Source: Basidiobolus heterosporus B8920
Lineage: Eukaryota > Basidiobolomycota > Basidiobolomycetes > Basidiobolales > Basidiobolaceae
Direction: 5' to 3'
Length of the DNA: 11,579 bases
Assembly (NCBI GenBank): GCA_000697455.1
Contig: JNET01033113.1
Location: 1-11,579, forward strand
Under the pieces are notes generated by a model. The model was not told where the DNA came from. It saw nothing but the letters and a program-made list of their open reading frames with translations, and ran no database searches. The position numbers and the translations under genes are program-made. Of the stretch, positions 1-7,249 are shown piece by piece (positions within the stretch are counted from its first letter, which is position 1; each line of letters opens with the position of its first letter).

Positions 1-448
1 TGAATACTTAGGTGCTAAACTAACTTAATTTCAACATCTTGACATCTCTTTTGCATGCTATTAGTAAGTTTGTTAAATCTCTCTGGTGGATCTTAATGCT
101 TCAAGTGGTTTTTCCACATAATCTAACAAAATTGGTCCATTGTAGTAGTGTTTGTGCCAAATGAAGCACACGCATCTTACTAATGTAATGGCTGGCTAAA
201 TCACAATGTCCTTGATCGAATACAAAGCCAATAGAAACATGTATCTTTTGAAGTTAGTAAGATCCTTATTATCATGCTTAAGGTGCAGAATATTGCCATA
301 TTCATCATATAGGCATGGGATATGTTTACACTGTAAATAGTCAATTTGATGGCTTTCTCTAATGGCATCTGGTATCAGTTACTAAAAATAGTAAAGCATG
401 AAGATTTTATTGAATCAGTTGGGAAAGGATGTGGGTTAGAACCAGTGA
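1..448. other. Left-edge non-coding DNA
   Basis: AT-rich sequence with no open frame longer than about 60 codons and no tRNA or rRNA signature that I can see. Its right part (about 390-448) should be the 3' untranslated region of the DM9 gene, which is read on the minus strand. The rest has no supported content. Confidence 0.6.
406..411 (-). terminator. Poly(A) signal of the DM9 gene
   Basis: AATAAA on the minus strand, 37 bp past the TGA stop at 449-451. This is the canonical eukaryotic hexamer in a sensible place. The cleavage site itself cannot be seen. Confidence 0.6.
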
Positions 449-1336
449 TCAGTAAGTAGAGTCAACGACCAACACCTCGAAGTTACTGGTAAGCTCGTGT
501 TCCTTTCCGTGCAAAGCAGCATAGAACTTTCCACCCCATGAGTTGGGAATGTATTTGCCAGGGATAAGTCTATCCTCGACTTGAGCACGTCCGATGTAAA
601 TGTCCTCTTCGCCTATGGCACCATCAGGGATCTCTGGAATATTTACGGGAACCCAGCGAGCCTCGTAACCTTGACCGATTGAAAGAACTTCGTAATCAGT
701 CGCGGTATACTCTTTCTGACCCCATGGATACCATAACTTTTTAGTATCAGAGGCGGCTGTACCATAGACAAGTTCACCAGATTCTGGGTGTCGAGTACGA
801 CCGATGTAGTAGGTTTCGGAGACATTTAATGCTAAGCTGGTTGGAATCTCACCATCTCTGACCTCAATCCAAGTATAAGGTTTTGATTTGATTACCAACA
901 CTTCGAAATTTTCAGTTAACTCATGTTCTTCTCCATGAAGGGCAGCATAGAATTTGCCACCCCATTGGTATGGAATGTACTTTCCGGGGATTAATCTTCC
1001 TCCAATAGTGGCTCGGCCAATAAATACATCATTCTCTCCTACCGCCCCGTCAGGAAGCTCAGGGGCACTAACTGGTACCCAAATCGCCTCACTTCCCTCA
1101 GCAAGGACAAGAGTCTCGTAGTTCTCGGTGGTATGCTCAAGGCCACCCCAAGGATACCACAACTTTCTAGTGTCGGATGCAGCAGTACCGTACACTAGTT
1201 CCCCATTTTCTGGATGATGATAGCGACCAATGAAGTATGTTTCGGAGACATTTAACGCTTGACTGGTAGGAATCTCCCCATTCTTTACAGAAACCCAATG
1301 ATATGCAGAGTTATCGTGCTCGGTGGTGGTTGGCAT
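449..1336 (-). CDS. Four-repeat DM9 (DUF3421) domain protein
   Basis: A 295-residue intronless protein made almost entirely of DM9 repeats. Four units are visible, at about residues 14-78, 86-149, 156-220 and 228-291. Each opens with a Trp and a G/D-E-[IL]-P or P-E-[IL]-P-D-G-A segment, has a central Y/F-I-G-R motif, and ends in a Y/F-E-V/T-L strand. Units 1+2 and 3+4 are copies of each other at a 142-residue offset. There is no signal peptide or membrane segment, so it is probably cytosolic. In animals, DM9 proteins include mannose-binding immune lectins in oysters and parasite-response proteins in mosquitoes, and DM9 also occurs in natterin-like toxins; binding of sugars here is only inferred. 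The start is the first ATG, in an A-rich context, with a TATA-like box 75 bp upstream. The gene is divergent from PRO2. The family call is firm and the function is unknown. Confidence 0.93.
   Translation of the reverse strand: MPTTTEHDNSAYHWVSVKNGEIPTSQALNVSETYFIGRYHHPENGELVYGTAASDTRKLWYPWGGLEHTTENYETLVLAEGSEAIWVPVSAPELPDGAVGENDVFIGRATIGGRLIPGKYIPYQWGGKFYAALHGEEHELTENFEVLVIKSKPYTWIEVRDGEIPTSLALNVSETYYIGRTRHPESGELVYGTAASDTKKLWYPWGQKEYTATDYEVLSIGQGYEARWVPVNIPEIPDGAIGEEDIYIGRAQVEDRLIPGKYIPNSWGGKFYAALHGKEHELTSNFEVLVVDSTY
464..1297 (-). repeat. Intragenic tandem duplication of a DM9 pair
   Basis: Residues 14-149 (nt 890-1297) and 156-291 (nt 464-871) align without gaps at an offset of exactly 142 codons (426 bp). 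My hand count is 97 identities in 136 positions, about 71%. The longest identical blocks are 11-12 residues: the segment around GELVYGTAASDT, and WGGKFYAALHG. Units within one pair are much less alike than the equivalent units of the two pairs. A two-repeat ancestor therefore duplicated as a whole. Confidence 0.9.
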
Positions 1337-1410
1337 TTTTATAATTGGCTAAAGAACAGAAGAGAAGGGTTAAAGACGGGGAATTCTATGGAGATGACCG
1401 CCATCATTGC

Positions 1411-1418
1411 CTATTTAT
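1411..1418 (-). promoter_or_regulatory. TATA-like box of the DM9 gene
   Basis: ATAAATAG on the minus strand, 75-82 bp upstream of the DM9 start codon. No ATG intervenes in a way that would compete with the annotated start. Placement fits a short 5' leader. It is assigned from motif and position only. Confidence 0.45.
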
Positions 1419-1901
1419 CTCCTCGAACCGAATTCCTAAGCCACCTTACGCTAATTTATGGTACTGATCTACCAAGGGTGGTACGAAATGGACCAAACAA
1501 CTTTCCAACTGAGCGTAGGTGTGATAATGCAACTAGTACTGTGATTGCACTTGAAATAATCTAGTTTAACTTGGCCTTAAGAAGTCACAGACGGGGTATC
1601 AACTCTCTATACTAGTTACGTGAAAGATGGATAAAATCCTGATTTACAAAGTAGAAATTTAAGTAAGATTCTAACCCCCAATTCCAATCTCTCATTATCA
1701 GAGCACAATTGTTTGGGGGGATACAAAAGGAGATTGACTGCTTGTCGGATAATTCACAATAGAAATGTCATAATGACGTTAAATACTTGTGTATCACTGG
1801 AGTTCCCTAATCTGGAGGATCAGATGACTCTCTTGTTGTCATCATTAGGTTACTGAGATGCCATTCTTAATGATAGACTATACGGAGCAACACACAGTAG
1901 C

Positions 1902-1916
1902 TTAGGGTTAGGGTTA
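1902..1916 (+). promoter_or_regulatory. Telomere-like TTAGGG array upstream of PRO2
   Basis: TTAGGGTTAGGGTTA is two and a half perfect units of the telomere repeat common in fungi. It lies 51 bp upstream of the PRO2 TATA box. In yeasts, TTAGGG arrays inside promoters are bound by Tbf1/Teb1-type Myb factors and support housekeeping gene expression. That role here is inferred. It could instead be a short interstitial telomeric scar. Confidence 0.5.
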
Positions 1917-1967
1917 TGCCAAGGGGAATCAAGTAAAGTGGGAAATCATCGGAAAAAAATCCATCCC

Positions 1968-1976
1968 TATATAAAG
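1968..1976 (+). promoter_or_regulatory. TATA box of PRO2
   Basis: TATATAAAG, a near-consensus TATA box, lies 129-137 bp upstream of the PRO2 start codon. No ATG occurs between it and the start at 2105, so the first ATG of the predicted transcript is the PRO2 start. The leader is rich in A and C (many ACCA/CAAC steps), as in many fungal 5' untranslated regions. Confidence 0.7.
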
Positions 1977-2104
1977 AGTCTTATCATCAACCACCAAATT
2001 ACACGTCATCTCTATTCGAAACCCTATCACATCGATTGTAGTATAGATAGTTGAGAGAAATCGTAATATTTTAAACACTAACCAACACATCAACCTTCAA
2101 TCCA

Positions 2105-3487
2105 ATGAGTAGTCAAAACCTTGCCGCCGTTGATATCGCCAAACAAGCTAGAGAAGCCTCCAAGTCTCTTCAAGGCATCACTGCCGCTCACAAAACTGCA
2201 GCGTTAACTCGAATCCAAGAGTACATAAGAAACGCTAAAGAAGAGATTCTTAAAGCCAACGCTTTAGATCGCGCCAATGCTGAGAAAGAGGTGGCGGCAG
2301 GAAAACTTTCGGCCTCTTTATTCAAACGTTTGGATATTGAAGGACCTAACGGATCTAAGTTTGATACTATGCTAAAGGGAGTGGCTGAGGTGGATTCCCT
2401 TCCTGATCCATCTGGTCAAGTTTCTCTTGCCACTCGTTTGGACAATGGTTTGGACTTGTATAGAGTGGCTGTACCTGTAGGAGTGATGTTGGTTATCTTC
2501 GAGGCTAGACCCGAAGTGATCGTGAACATTTCCGCTTTAGCCATTAAATCTGGTAACGCCGTTATTCTTAAGGGTGGTAAGGAAGCTATCCACACCATGA
2601 CTGCCTTGTACAATGCCTTGAGAGCGGCTTTAGAATCTCTCCCTGCAGAGTTGTCGATTCCTGCTAGCGCTGTACAACTGGTATCCTCTCGTGAAGAGAT
2701 CGCGTCCTTGTTGGATCAAGATAAGTACATTGATATCGTGATTCCTCGTGGATCCGGATCATTGGTTCGCTACATCCAGGACTCTACACGTATTCCAGTA
2801 TTGGGACATGCTGATGGCTTGTGCTCGATCTATGTTGACAAAGAGGCAGATTTGAACAAGGTGGTCGATCTGGTAGTTGACTCGAAAACCAACTATCCAG
2901 CAGCGTGCAACTCAGCGGAAACTTTATTGGTTCACGAGGATGTGATTCAAACCCATCTTCCTGCCATCGCTAAGGGACTTTTTGCCAAAGGAGTTGAACT
3001 TCATGCCGACGAAAAGTCCTATGAAGTACTCAAGAATCTCGAAGGAGGGAAAGTCATTCCCGCAGTCGAGGAAGATTACGATACCGAGTTTTTGGATCTT
3101 ACCATGGCAGTTAAGGTGGTGAAGTCGGTGAACGAAGCCATCGATCATATCTACACACATGGATCTAAGCATACCGAATGTATCATCACGGAAGATGCTC
3201 AAACTGCCGAGTTGTTCATGACCAAGGTAGACGCTGCCGGAGCCTATTGGAATGCATCTACTCGTTTCGCTGATGGGTTCAGATACGGCTTCGGTGCGGA
3301 GATCGGAGTGTCCACCAACAAGACCCACGCACGTGGACCGGTAGGCTTGGAGGGACTGATGATCTACAAGTATAGACTTTACGGACAAGGACAAACCGCC
3401 GGTTCTTACGGGGTCGGTGAAAATGATAAGCATTATCTCCACGAAGCCATTCCTTTAGAAAGTGTGAAGAACAAGTTTGTTCGTTAA
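2105..3487 (+). CDS. PRO2: Gamma-glutamyl phosphate reductase (PRO2)
   Basis: Second enzyme of proline biosynthesis (EC 1.2.1.41). It reduces gamma-glutamyl phosphate with NADPH to glutamate 5-semialdehyde, which cyclises to pyrroline-5-carboxylate. The 460 residues match the fungal family length (yeast Pro2 is 456). Visible hallmarks are the Rossmann segment VPVGVMLVIFEARPEV (123-138), IKSGNAVILKGGKE (147-160), VPRG-type strand and loop IVIPRGSGSLV (211-221), LGHADGLCSIY (233-243), the catalytic cysteine Cys268 in NYPAACN, the family signature VNEAIDHIYTHGSKHTECI (342-360), and the C-terminal WNASTRFADGFRYGFGAEIG (382-401). The gene has no introns. As in other fungi it is separate from gamma-glutamyl kinase (PRO1), whereas animals and plants fuse the two; no kinase gene lies in the window. 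It appears complete and functional. Confidence 0.97.
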   Translation: MSSQNLAAVDIAKQAREASKSLQGITAAHKTAALTRIQEYIRNAKEEILKANALDRANAEKEVAAGKLSASLFKRLDIEGPNGSKFDTMLKGVAEVDSLPDPSGQVSLATRLDNGLDLYRVAVPVGVMLVIFEARPEVIVNISALAIKSGNAVILKGGKEAIHTMTALYNALRAALESLPAELSIPASAVQLVSSREEIASLLDQDKYIDIVIPRGSGSLVRYIQDSTRIPVLGHADGLCSIYVDKEADLNKVVDLVVDSKTNYPAACNSAETLLVHEDVIQTHLPAIAKGLFAKGVELHADEKSYEVLKNLEGGKVIPAVEEDYDTEFLDLTMAVKVVKSVNEAIDHIYTHGSKHTECIITEDAQTAELFMTKVDAAGAYWNASTRFADGFRYGFGAEIGVSTNKTHARGPVGLEGLMIYKYRLYGQGQTAGSYGVGENDKHYLHEAIPLESVKNKFVR

Positions 3488-3542
3488 ATGGCACTCATAA
3501 ATATTGTACTACTGGAAGAGTGATCACCACAAGTATATGTAA

Positions 3543-3548
3543 AATAAA
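3543..3548 (+). terminator. Poly(A) signal of PRO2
   Basis: AATAAA 56 bp after the PRO2 TAA stop. It is the first such hexamer downstream and sits well inside the 280-bp gap to the convergent GFA gene. Confidence 0.6.
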
Positions 3549-3652
3549 CGTCCCCAGTTCATTCCATAAATAGTTCAACCAAAGTGATGTGATGAACAAC
3601 CAATGTCATACGATCAACTAGAGAAATTCAAACCTAACTTCGTACTAAATCA

Positions 3653-3658
3653 TTTATT
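3653..3658 (-). terminator. Poly(A) signal of the GFA-domain gene
   Basis: AATAAA on the minus strand, 110 bp past the GFA stop codon (3768-3770). Together with the PRO2 signal at 3543-3548 it lets the two convergent transcripts end close together with little overlap. Confidence 0.5.
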
Positions 3659-3767
3659 TACGAAACGACATGCTAGAGACGGTTGATAACAACGCACCAT
3701 TCAATTGGTTACTTACCAATTTCGTACTGCATGGTAAACGATTCAACTCATTGCAAGATCATATTAC

Positions 3768-4172
3768 TTATGACTCACTGGATAGATGAGCAAGGGACGG
3801 TTGATTTTCCCAATTTTGGCCATCAAATGGCTCTACGTTCACCTTGACTTGGGCCATATCAATATCATCTAAGCAACCAACGTTTATATTCCATCCGTCT
3901 GGATTACTTCTTGGTATACTAAATGGATGCACCCCGCAAACCTTACAAAAGAAATGTTGGGCTTTCTTGGTTCCAAATTGATACTTGTTGAGATACTCGG
4001 AACTCACCGGGTTCAAATGGAACCGGCTTTGACTTACAATTAAGTTGGGTCCACCTTTCTTCTGACAGATAGAACAATTACAGTCGAGGGCGGTTATCTC
4101 CGTAGGGATGTGTACTGTAAATTGGATTTTACCACAGTGACAACTTCCTTGCTTCTCGATAAGTTCCGACAT
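3768..4172 (-). CDS. GFA/CENP-V-fold zinc-binding protein
   Basis: A 134-residue protein of the GFA family (glutathione-dependent formaldehyde-activating enzyme-like, Mss4/CENP-V fold). With numbering from an upstream in-frame ATG at 4205, the zinc ligand cysteines are C22 and C24 (GSCHCG), C42, C44 and C47 (CNCSIC), and C87 and C90 (CKVCG). The typical later segments R-S-N-P-D-G-W and N-V-G-C-L-D-D follow. Family members bind structural and catalytic zinc, and a few act on S-hydroxymethylglutathione, but most fungal members have no proven substrate. I place the start at the third in-frame ATG (4170-4172) because the TATA box at 4211-4218 is only 6 bp from the first ATG and a transcript would begin downstream of it. 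The third ATG also has A at -3 and sits nine residues before the first cysteine. If the first ATG were used the protein would have 145 residues. The gene has no introns. Confidence 0.88.
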   Translation of the reverse strand: MSELIEKQGSCHCGKIQFTVHIPTEITALDCNCSICQKKGGPNLIVSQSRFHLNPVSSEYLNKYQFGTKKAQHFFCKVCGVHPFSIPRSNPDGWNINVGCLDDIDMAQVKVNVEPFDGQNWENQPSLAHLSSES

Positions 4173-4210
4173 ATTCCCTTGACTCATGAATTCAATGTCA
4201 ACCATTTGTC

Positions 4211-4218
4211 TATTTATA
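4211..4218 (-). promoter_or_regulatory. TATA box of the GFA-domain gene
   Basis: TATAAATA on the minus strand. It ends 6 bp before the most upstream ATG of the frame (4203-4205) and 38 bp before the ATG chosen as the start (4170-4172). If it works as a TATA box, transcription would begin inside or past the first ATG. Confidence 0.55.
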
Positions 4219-4674
4219 TTCCGCTAGTGTGATAACGTAACCCTGGTCAAATGGGTAGCACACCACCATATCGTGTGAAAGTCAGAGTGAGGGTGCAGGT
4301 GTGAGCGAGCAAGTGAGCAAATATTGCGGAAATCGTTTAAATGAATTGGTTTATTTTCGATATGCTCGTTGAATGAACAGATGTCAAACCAACTTTCTTT
4401 CTCTACCTTTCTAGGGATTTTCAATGTTGTTCGAAATCCTTGTATTGTTCATGGAATAGGATGGTGGTTGCAACAGTTTACATCAAATATATTAACGGAT
4501 AAGATATATGAAAGGGGAAACTAGAGAAATAAAGCATTACATGGCATCTTTATCAAGTCGTGGCGTGTATGGTTCATGGATGGAGATAAACGAAAGAGGG
4601 GAAAGGGGAGGGAGCAGAAGGAGAAGACAGAGCAAAGTGGATATTGAGAGAGATTTCCAACTCTACCCACTAAC
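4219..4674. other. Intergenic DNA between GFA gene and CCT5
   Basis: The right half is the 3' untranslated region of CCT5 and the left half is upstream of the GFA gene. Both genes are read on the minus strand. No canonical AATAAA is visible within about 300 bp of the CCT5 stop; the first candidate, TTTATT on the plus strand, is near 4350. The only structure of note is the purine-rich tract at 4592-4627. Open frames here are short and low in complexity, and I call none of them. Confidence 0.55.
4592..4627. repeat. Purine/pyrimidine-biased tract in CCT5 3' region
   Basis: Plus strand 4592-4614 is a perfect 23-bp homopurine run with two GGGG blocks and one GGG. After a single C, another 12 purines follow to 4627. 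In the CCT5 transcript this reads as a C/U tract starting about 47 nt after the stop codon. Confidence 0.7.
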
Positions 4675-6732
4675 CTACTGTTGGTCAGGTTGAGTGGTGA
4701 TGACATCATCGATCTTAAGGATCATCTTGACTAATTGAGTGGCAAGAAGGAACTGTTGACGTTTGGAGATGAGGGGATCGAAGACGTGTTGGTCACGCAT
4801 GTCATTGCTACCCTTCAACATACAGTCGACACCGAGACGGAAGTTGTTTTCGGTAACTTGACGAGATTTCACATCAGCCAAAGTCTCGATAGGGGAAAGA
4901 CCACTGTTTTCGGCCAAAGTCAATGGGACAGAGTCCAAAGCAGCGGCAAATGCACGCATGGCGTATTGTTCAATAGAGGAGATCTCATCAGCAGCCTTGG
5001 AAACGGCCAATGAGCAGGCAACTTCAGCGGCACCACCACCATAGACAACACGGTTGTCACGAACCAAGTTACGAACAACGCAAATGGCATCGTGAAGTGA
5101 GCGCTTGGCTTCATCGATGATCATCTTGTTACCACCGCGAACGAATACAGTAACAGCGCGGGAGTTAGCGCATTCCTCAATGACAAGCATGCGGTCTTTA
5201 GTGGTGCCGAATGAAAGCTCGTGGACGTGGCCAGCTGAGCCGAGCTTCTCAGGGGTAAGGTCTTCGAAACGAGGTACGATTCTACCGTTAGTAGCAATGG
5301 CAATCAATTCAAGTTCAGGTCCTCCAACCCAACGGACAGCGGGAAGCTCGTTTTGTAAGAGGAGATGGTTAGCTTCATCATCGAAGCCCCATTGGCAGAC
5401 GACGAGGTTAGCGCCAGAGTCCTTAACCTTCTTGATCATGCCTTCGAACTGATCACGCTCGTACTCTTGCAATTTCTTGTACTCTTCAACACTGGTGATG
5501 TCAAGCTTATGCTTGGTCTTGGGCTTGGGTGGTTCGAATGGACATGTGAGGATAGCAATCTTGCCATCCTTGATGTCACGGGGCATTTGTGGGTGAGAGA
5601 TTTCCTTATCCACAACAACTCCCTTAACGAGGACGGTGTCACTCATGGAGCCACCAACCTTGCCGTCAACCTTGATAAGTTCGAAATCAACATCTCTACG
5701 CTCGAGATCAGCAACAGCCAACACAGCGTCGACAGCGATTTGGGCAAATTGAGAGTGACATTTGGATACACTAAACGATTACCAAAGCATAAGGTTAAAG
5801 CAAGGTACAAACCAAGTTCGCAACAAAAAGATGTTCACTTACATTTTACTACCTAAACTGGTCATGGCGGTCTTGAACAAGTTCTCGGTGTTATCTTTGC
5901 TGAATTCAACTACATCAGATACAGTTTCCAAGTGGGAAATAGCCACTTGGCAAGCTCTCTCGAAACCATCGGAAATTCTGATGGGATGAATACCACGGTT
6001 CAAAAGCTCCTCGGTTTGTTCCAAAAGGGCACCAGCAAGAACTTCAATCAAACAAAATTAATGAGTACTTTGCCAAGAATTTAAGGGCAGCCTCACATAA
6101 TGATTTAGTTAATATGTTAAACCTACCAACTACACCAGTGGTACCATCACCAATCTCGTCATCTTGAGACTTCGACAACTGGACCAAAAGTTTGGCAATT
6201 TGATGTTCAACTTCCATCTGACTCAAGATAGTGGCACCATCGTTAGTGACGGTAATATCACCATCTGGGGAAATCAAGATCTTGTCGAGACCTAAGAGAA
6301 AGCAAAAATTAACAAAGGTTACAGTTTATCAGATATTGACAAGGTGGTGTGGGAAGGAAGTCAACTAGTAACATGACGATAACTAAACATGCAAAAATAA
6401 TCTGGGGACTTTGACTGCATTACCTCTTGGACCCAAGGAAGATTTGATGATGTTGGCGACAGTTTTAGCGGCCAAAATGTGAGACTAAGGTTTGAAGAAA
6501 ATAGAAATGATTGATTAACATGGGTTGGTAGTGTACTGTGTGAATGTGTGTGTGTGTGTGTTTATATGCATGTATTTGTGTGTGTACATGCACTTCGAGT
6601 GCCCTAACAAAGCTGATCAAAAGTAAAACTCACCTTTTGGGCTTCAATGCCAGAAAGTCTGCTCTTCTTTTGCTGCTCCCTAACAATGATGAAGGGGCGA
6701 CCATACTCGTCGGTTGCGTAAACAGCGCTCAT
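4675..6732 (-). CDS. CCT5: T-complex protein 1 subunit epsilon (CCT5), 5 exons
   Basis: Epsilon subunit of the cytosolic chaperonin TRiC/CCT, the ATP-driven hetero-oligomeric double ring that folds actin, tubulin and WD40 proteins. I placed the exons on the minus strand at 6732-6634, 6484-6424, 6291-6127, 6041-5843 and 5770-4675. They join to 1,620 nt, or 539 residues; human CCT5 has 541. Introns of 149, 132, 85 and 72 bp begin GTGAGT, GTAATG, GTAGGT and GTAAGT and end in TAG or AAG. The split codons restore G54, V109 and I175. Hallmarks are the N-terminal [18 protein letters not shown] (50-57), TNDGAT (69-74), the ATPase GDGTTG (101-106, with Asp102), the epsilon-typical [13 protein letters not shown] (about 196-208), [15 protein letters not shown] (251-265), RGGNKMI (386-392) and YGGGAAE (418-424). 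The end matches [14 protein letters not shown] plus a short polar tail. The gene is complete and is the only one in the window with introns. Confidence 0.96.
6545..6584. repeat. TG/CA microsatellite in CCT5 intron 1
   Basis: (TG)8 at 6545-6560 and (TG)4 at 6577-6584 on the plus strand, separated by a T/A-rich stretch that itself contains TATG/CATG steps. On the CCT5 sense strand these are CA repeats in the middle of the first intron (6633-6485), which is the longest intron of the gene. Confidence 0.85.
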
Positions 6733-6869
6733 TATCGGTTATTCTATTGCTTTATTTTACCAAAGAGGAGCGATAGGAATACTAAACAAAAATTCCAATT
6801 GAATTGTAGTCACCAAGGCAAACCGGGGGTTAGGAACTGGAAAGGGTTCAGAGCCACCGAAATCAGTCG

Positions 6870-6886
6870 AAAAAAAAAGAAAAAAA
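6870..6886. promoter_or_regulatory. Poly(dA:dT) tract upstream of CCT5
   Basis: Sixteen A in 17 bases on the plus strand, broken by one G, lying 138-154 bp upstream of the CCT5 start codon. In yeasts such tracts keep promoters of constitutive genes free of nucleosomes. That role suits a TATA-less chaperonin promoter but is inferred. Confidence 0.4.
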
Positions 6887-7156
6887 GGATTTCCTTCTGT
6901 TGCTTTCTACCAGATTCCCTAGTGACGAGAACTCATCTCATCATAAATAAATCCATTAGCAGAAAAAAATTTCTGTCATGAAAATTTTTCTTTGTTTTCT
7001 TTTGCTTGTGTCAAAAATTGCTTAGTCTTTCTAATCCTCAGATGTATGTTGGTTGAAATTCATCAAATCCAAATTTCGGTTTAAACTTATACTTCATTTT
7101 AATCACAAATCATCATACGAATAAATGCTGGAATTCTTTATGCTACGTTATGTTGG

Positions 7157-7162
7157 TTTATT
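7157..7162 (-). terminator. Poly(A) signal of the leftward arrestin gene
   Basis: AATAAA on the minus strand, 87 bp past the TAA stop at 7250-7252. It is the first exact hexamer after the gene. Confidence 0.5.
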
Positions 7163-7249
7163 ATTATATGCATGATGGGGTTAGATTTACAGATAATTGT
7201 ATTCTACATTATTGGGCATGGTTCATTAGTAATGTACAGGTTGATGAAA

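Larger units (their letters stand above)
6733..7249. other. CCT5 promoter and arrestin 3' flank
   Basis: CCT5 is read leftward from 6732 and the arrestin at 7250-8254 ends here, so the two are in tandem on the minus strand. I see no convincing TATA box for CCT5. A poly(dA:dT) tract lies at 6870-6886 and a second T/A-rich stretch near 6960-7010. No coding frame is supported in this interval. Confidence 0.6.

Noticed and set aside
1826-1831. TGACTC (Gcn4/Cpc1-like half site) upstream of PRO2, with TGACTCA matches at 3771-3777 and 4180-4186
   Set aside because: A 6-7 bp motif is expected several times by chance in a window of this size, and two of the matches lie at the 3' end or in the leader of the unrelated GFA gene. 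This is not enough to call amino acid control.
2924-3442. 172-codon minus-strand open frame
   Set aside because: It lies wholly inside PRO2 on the opposite strand, over its conserved catalytic region. It is a shadow of biased codon use.
5365-5856. 163-codon plus-strand open frame
   Set aside because: It is antisense to CCT5 exon 5 and runs into intron 4. The minus-strand frame is an unmistakable chaperonin, and the plus-strand translation resembles no known protein.
6544-6981. 145-codon plus-strand open frame with a Cys/Val-rich start
   Set aside because: Its start is the TG microsatellite of CCT5 intron 1, and it then reads antisense through exon 1 and the promoter A-tract. It has no independent support.
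6733-7020. Heat-shock elements (nGAAnnTTCn arrays) in the CCT5 promoter
   Set aside because: GAA and TTC triplets occur but I found no set of three with correct 5-bp phasing.
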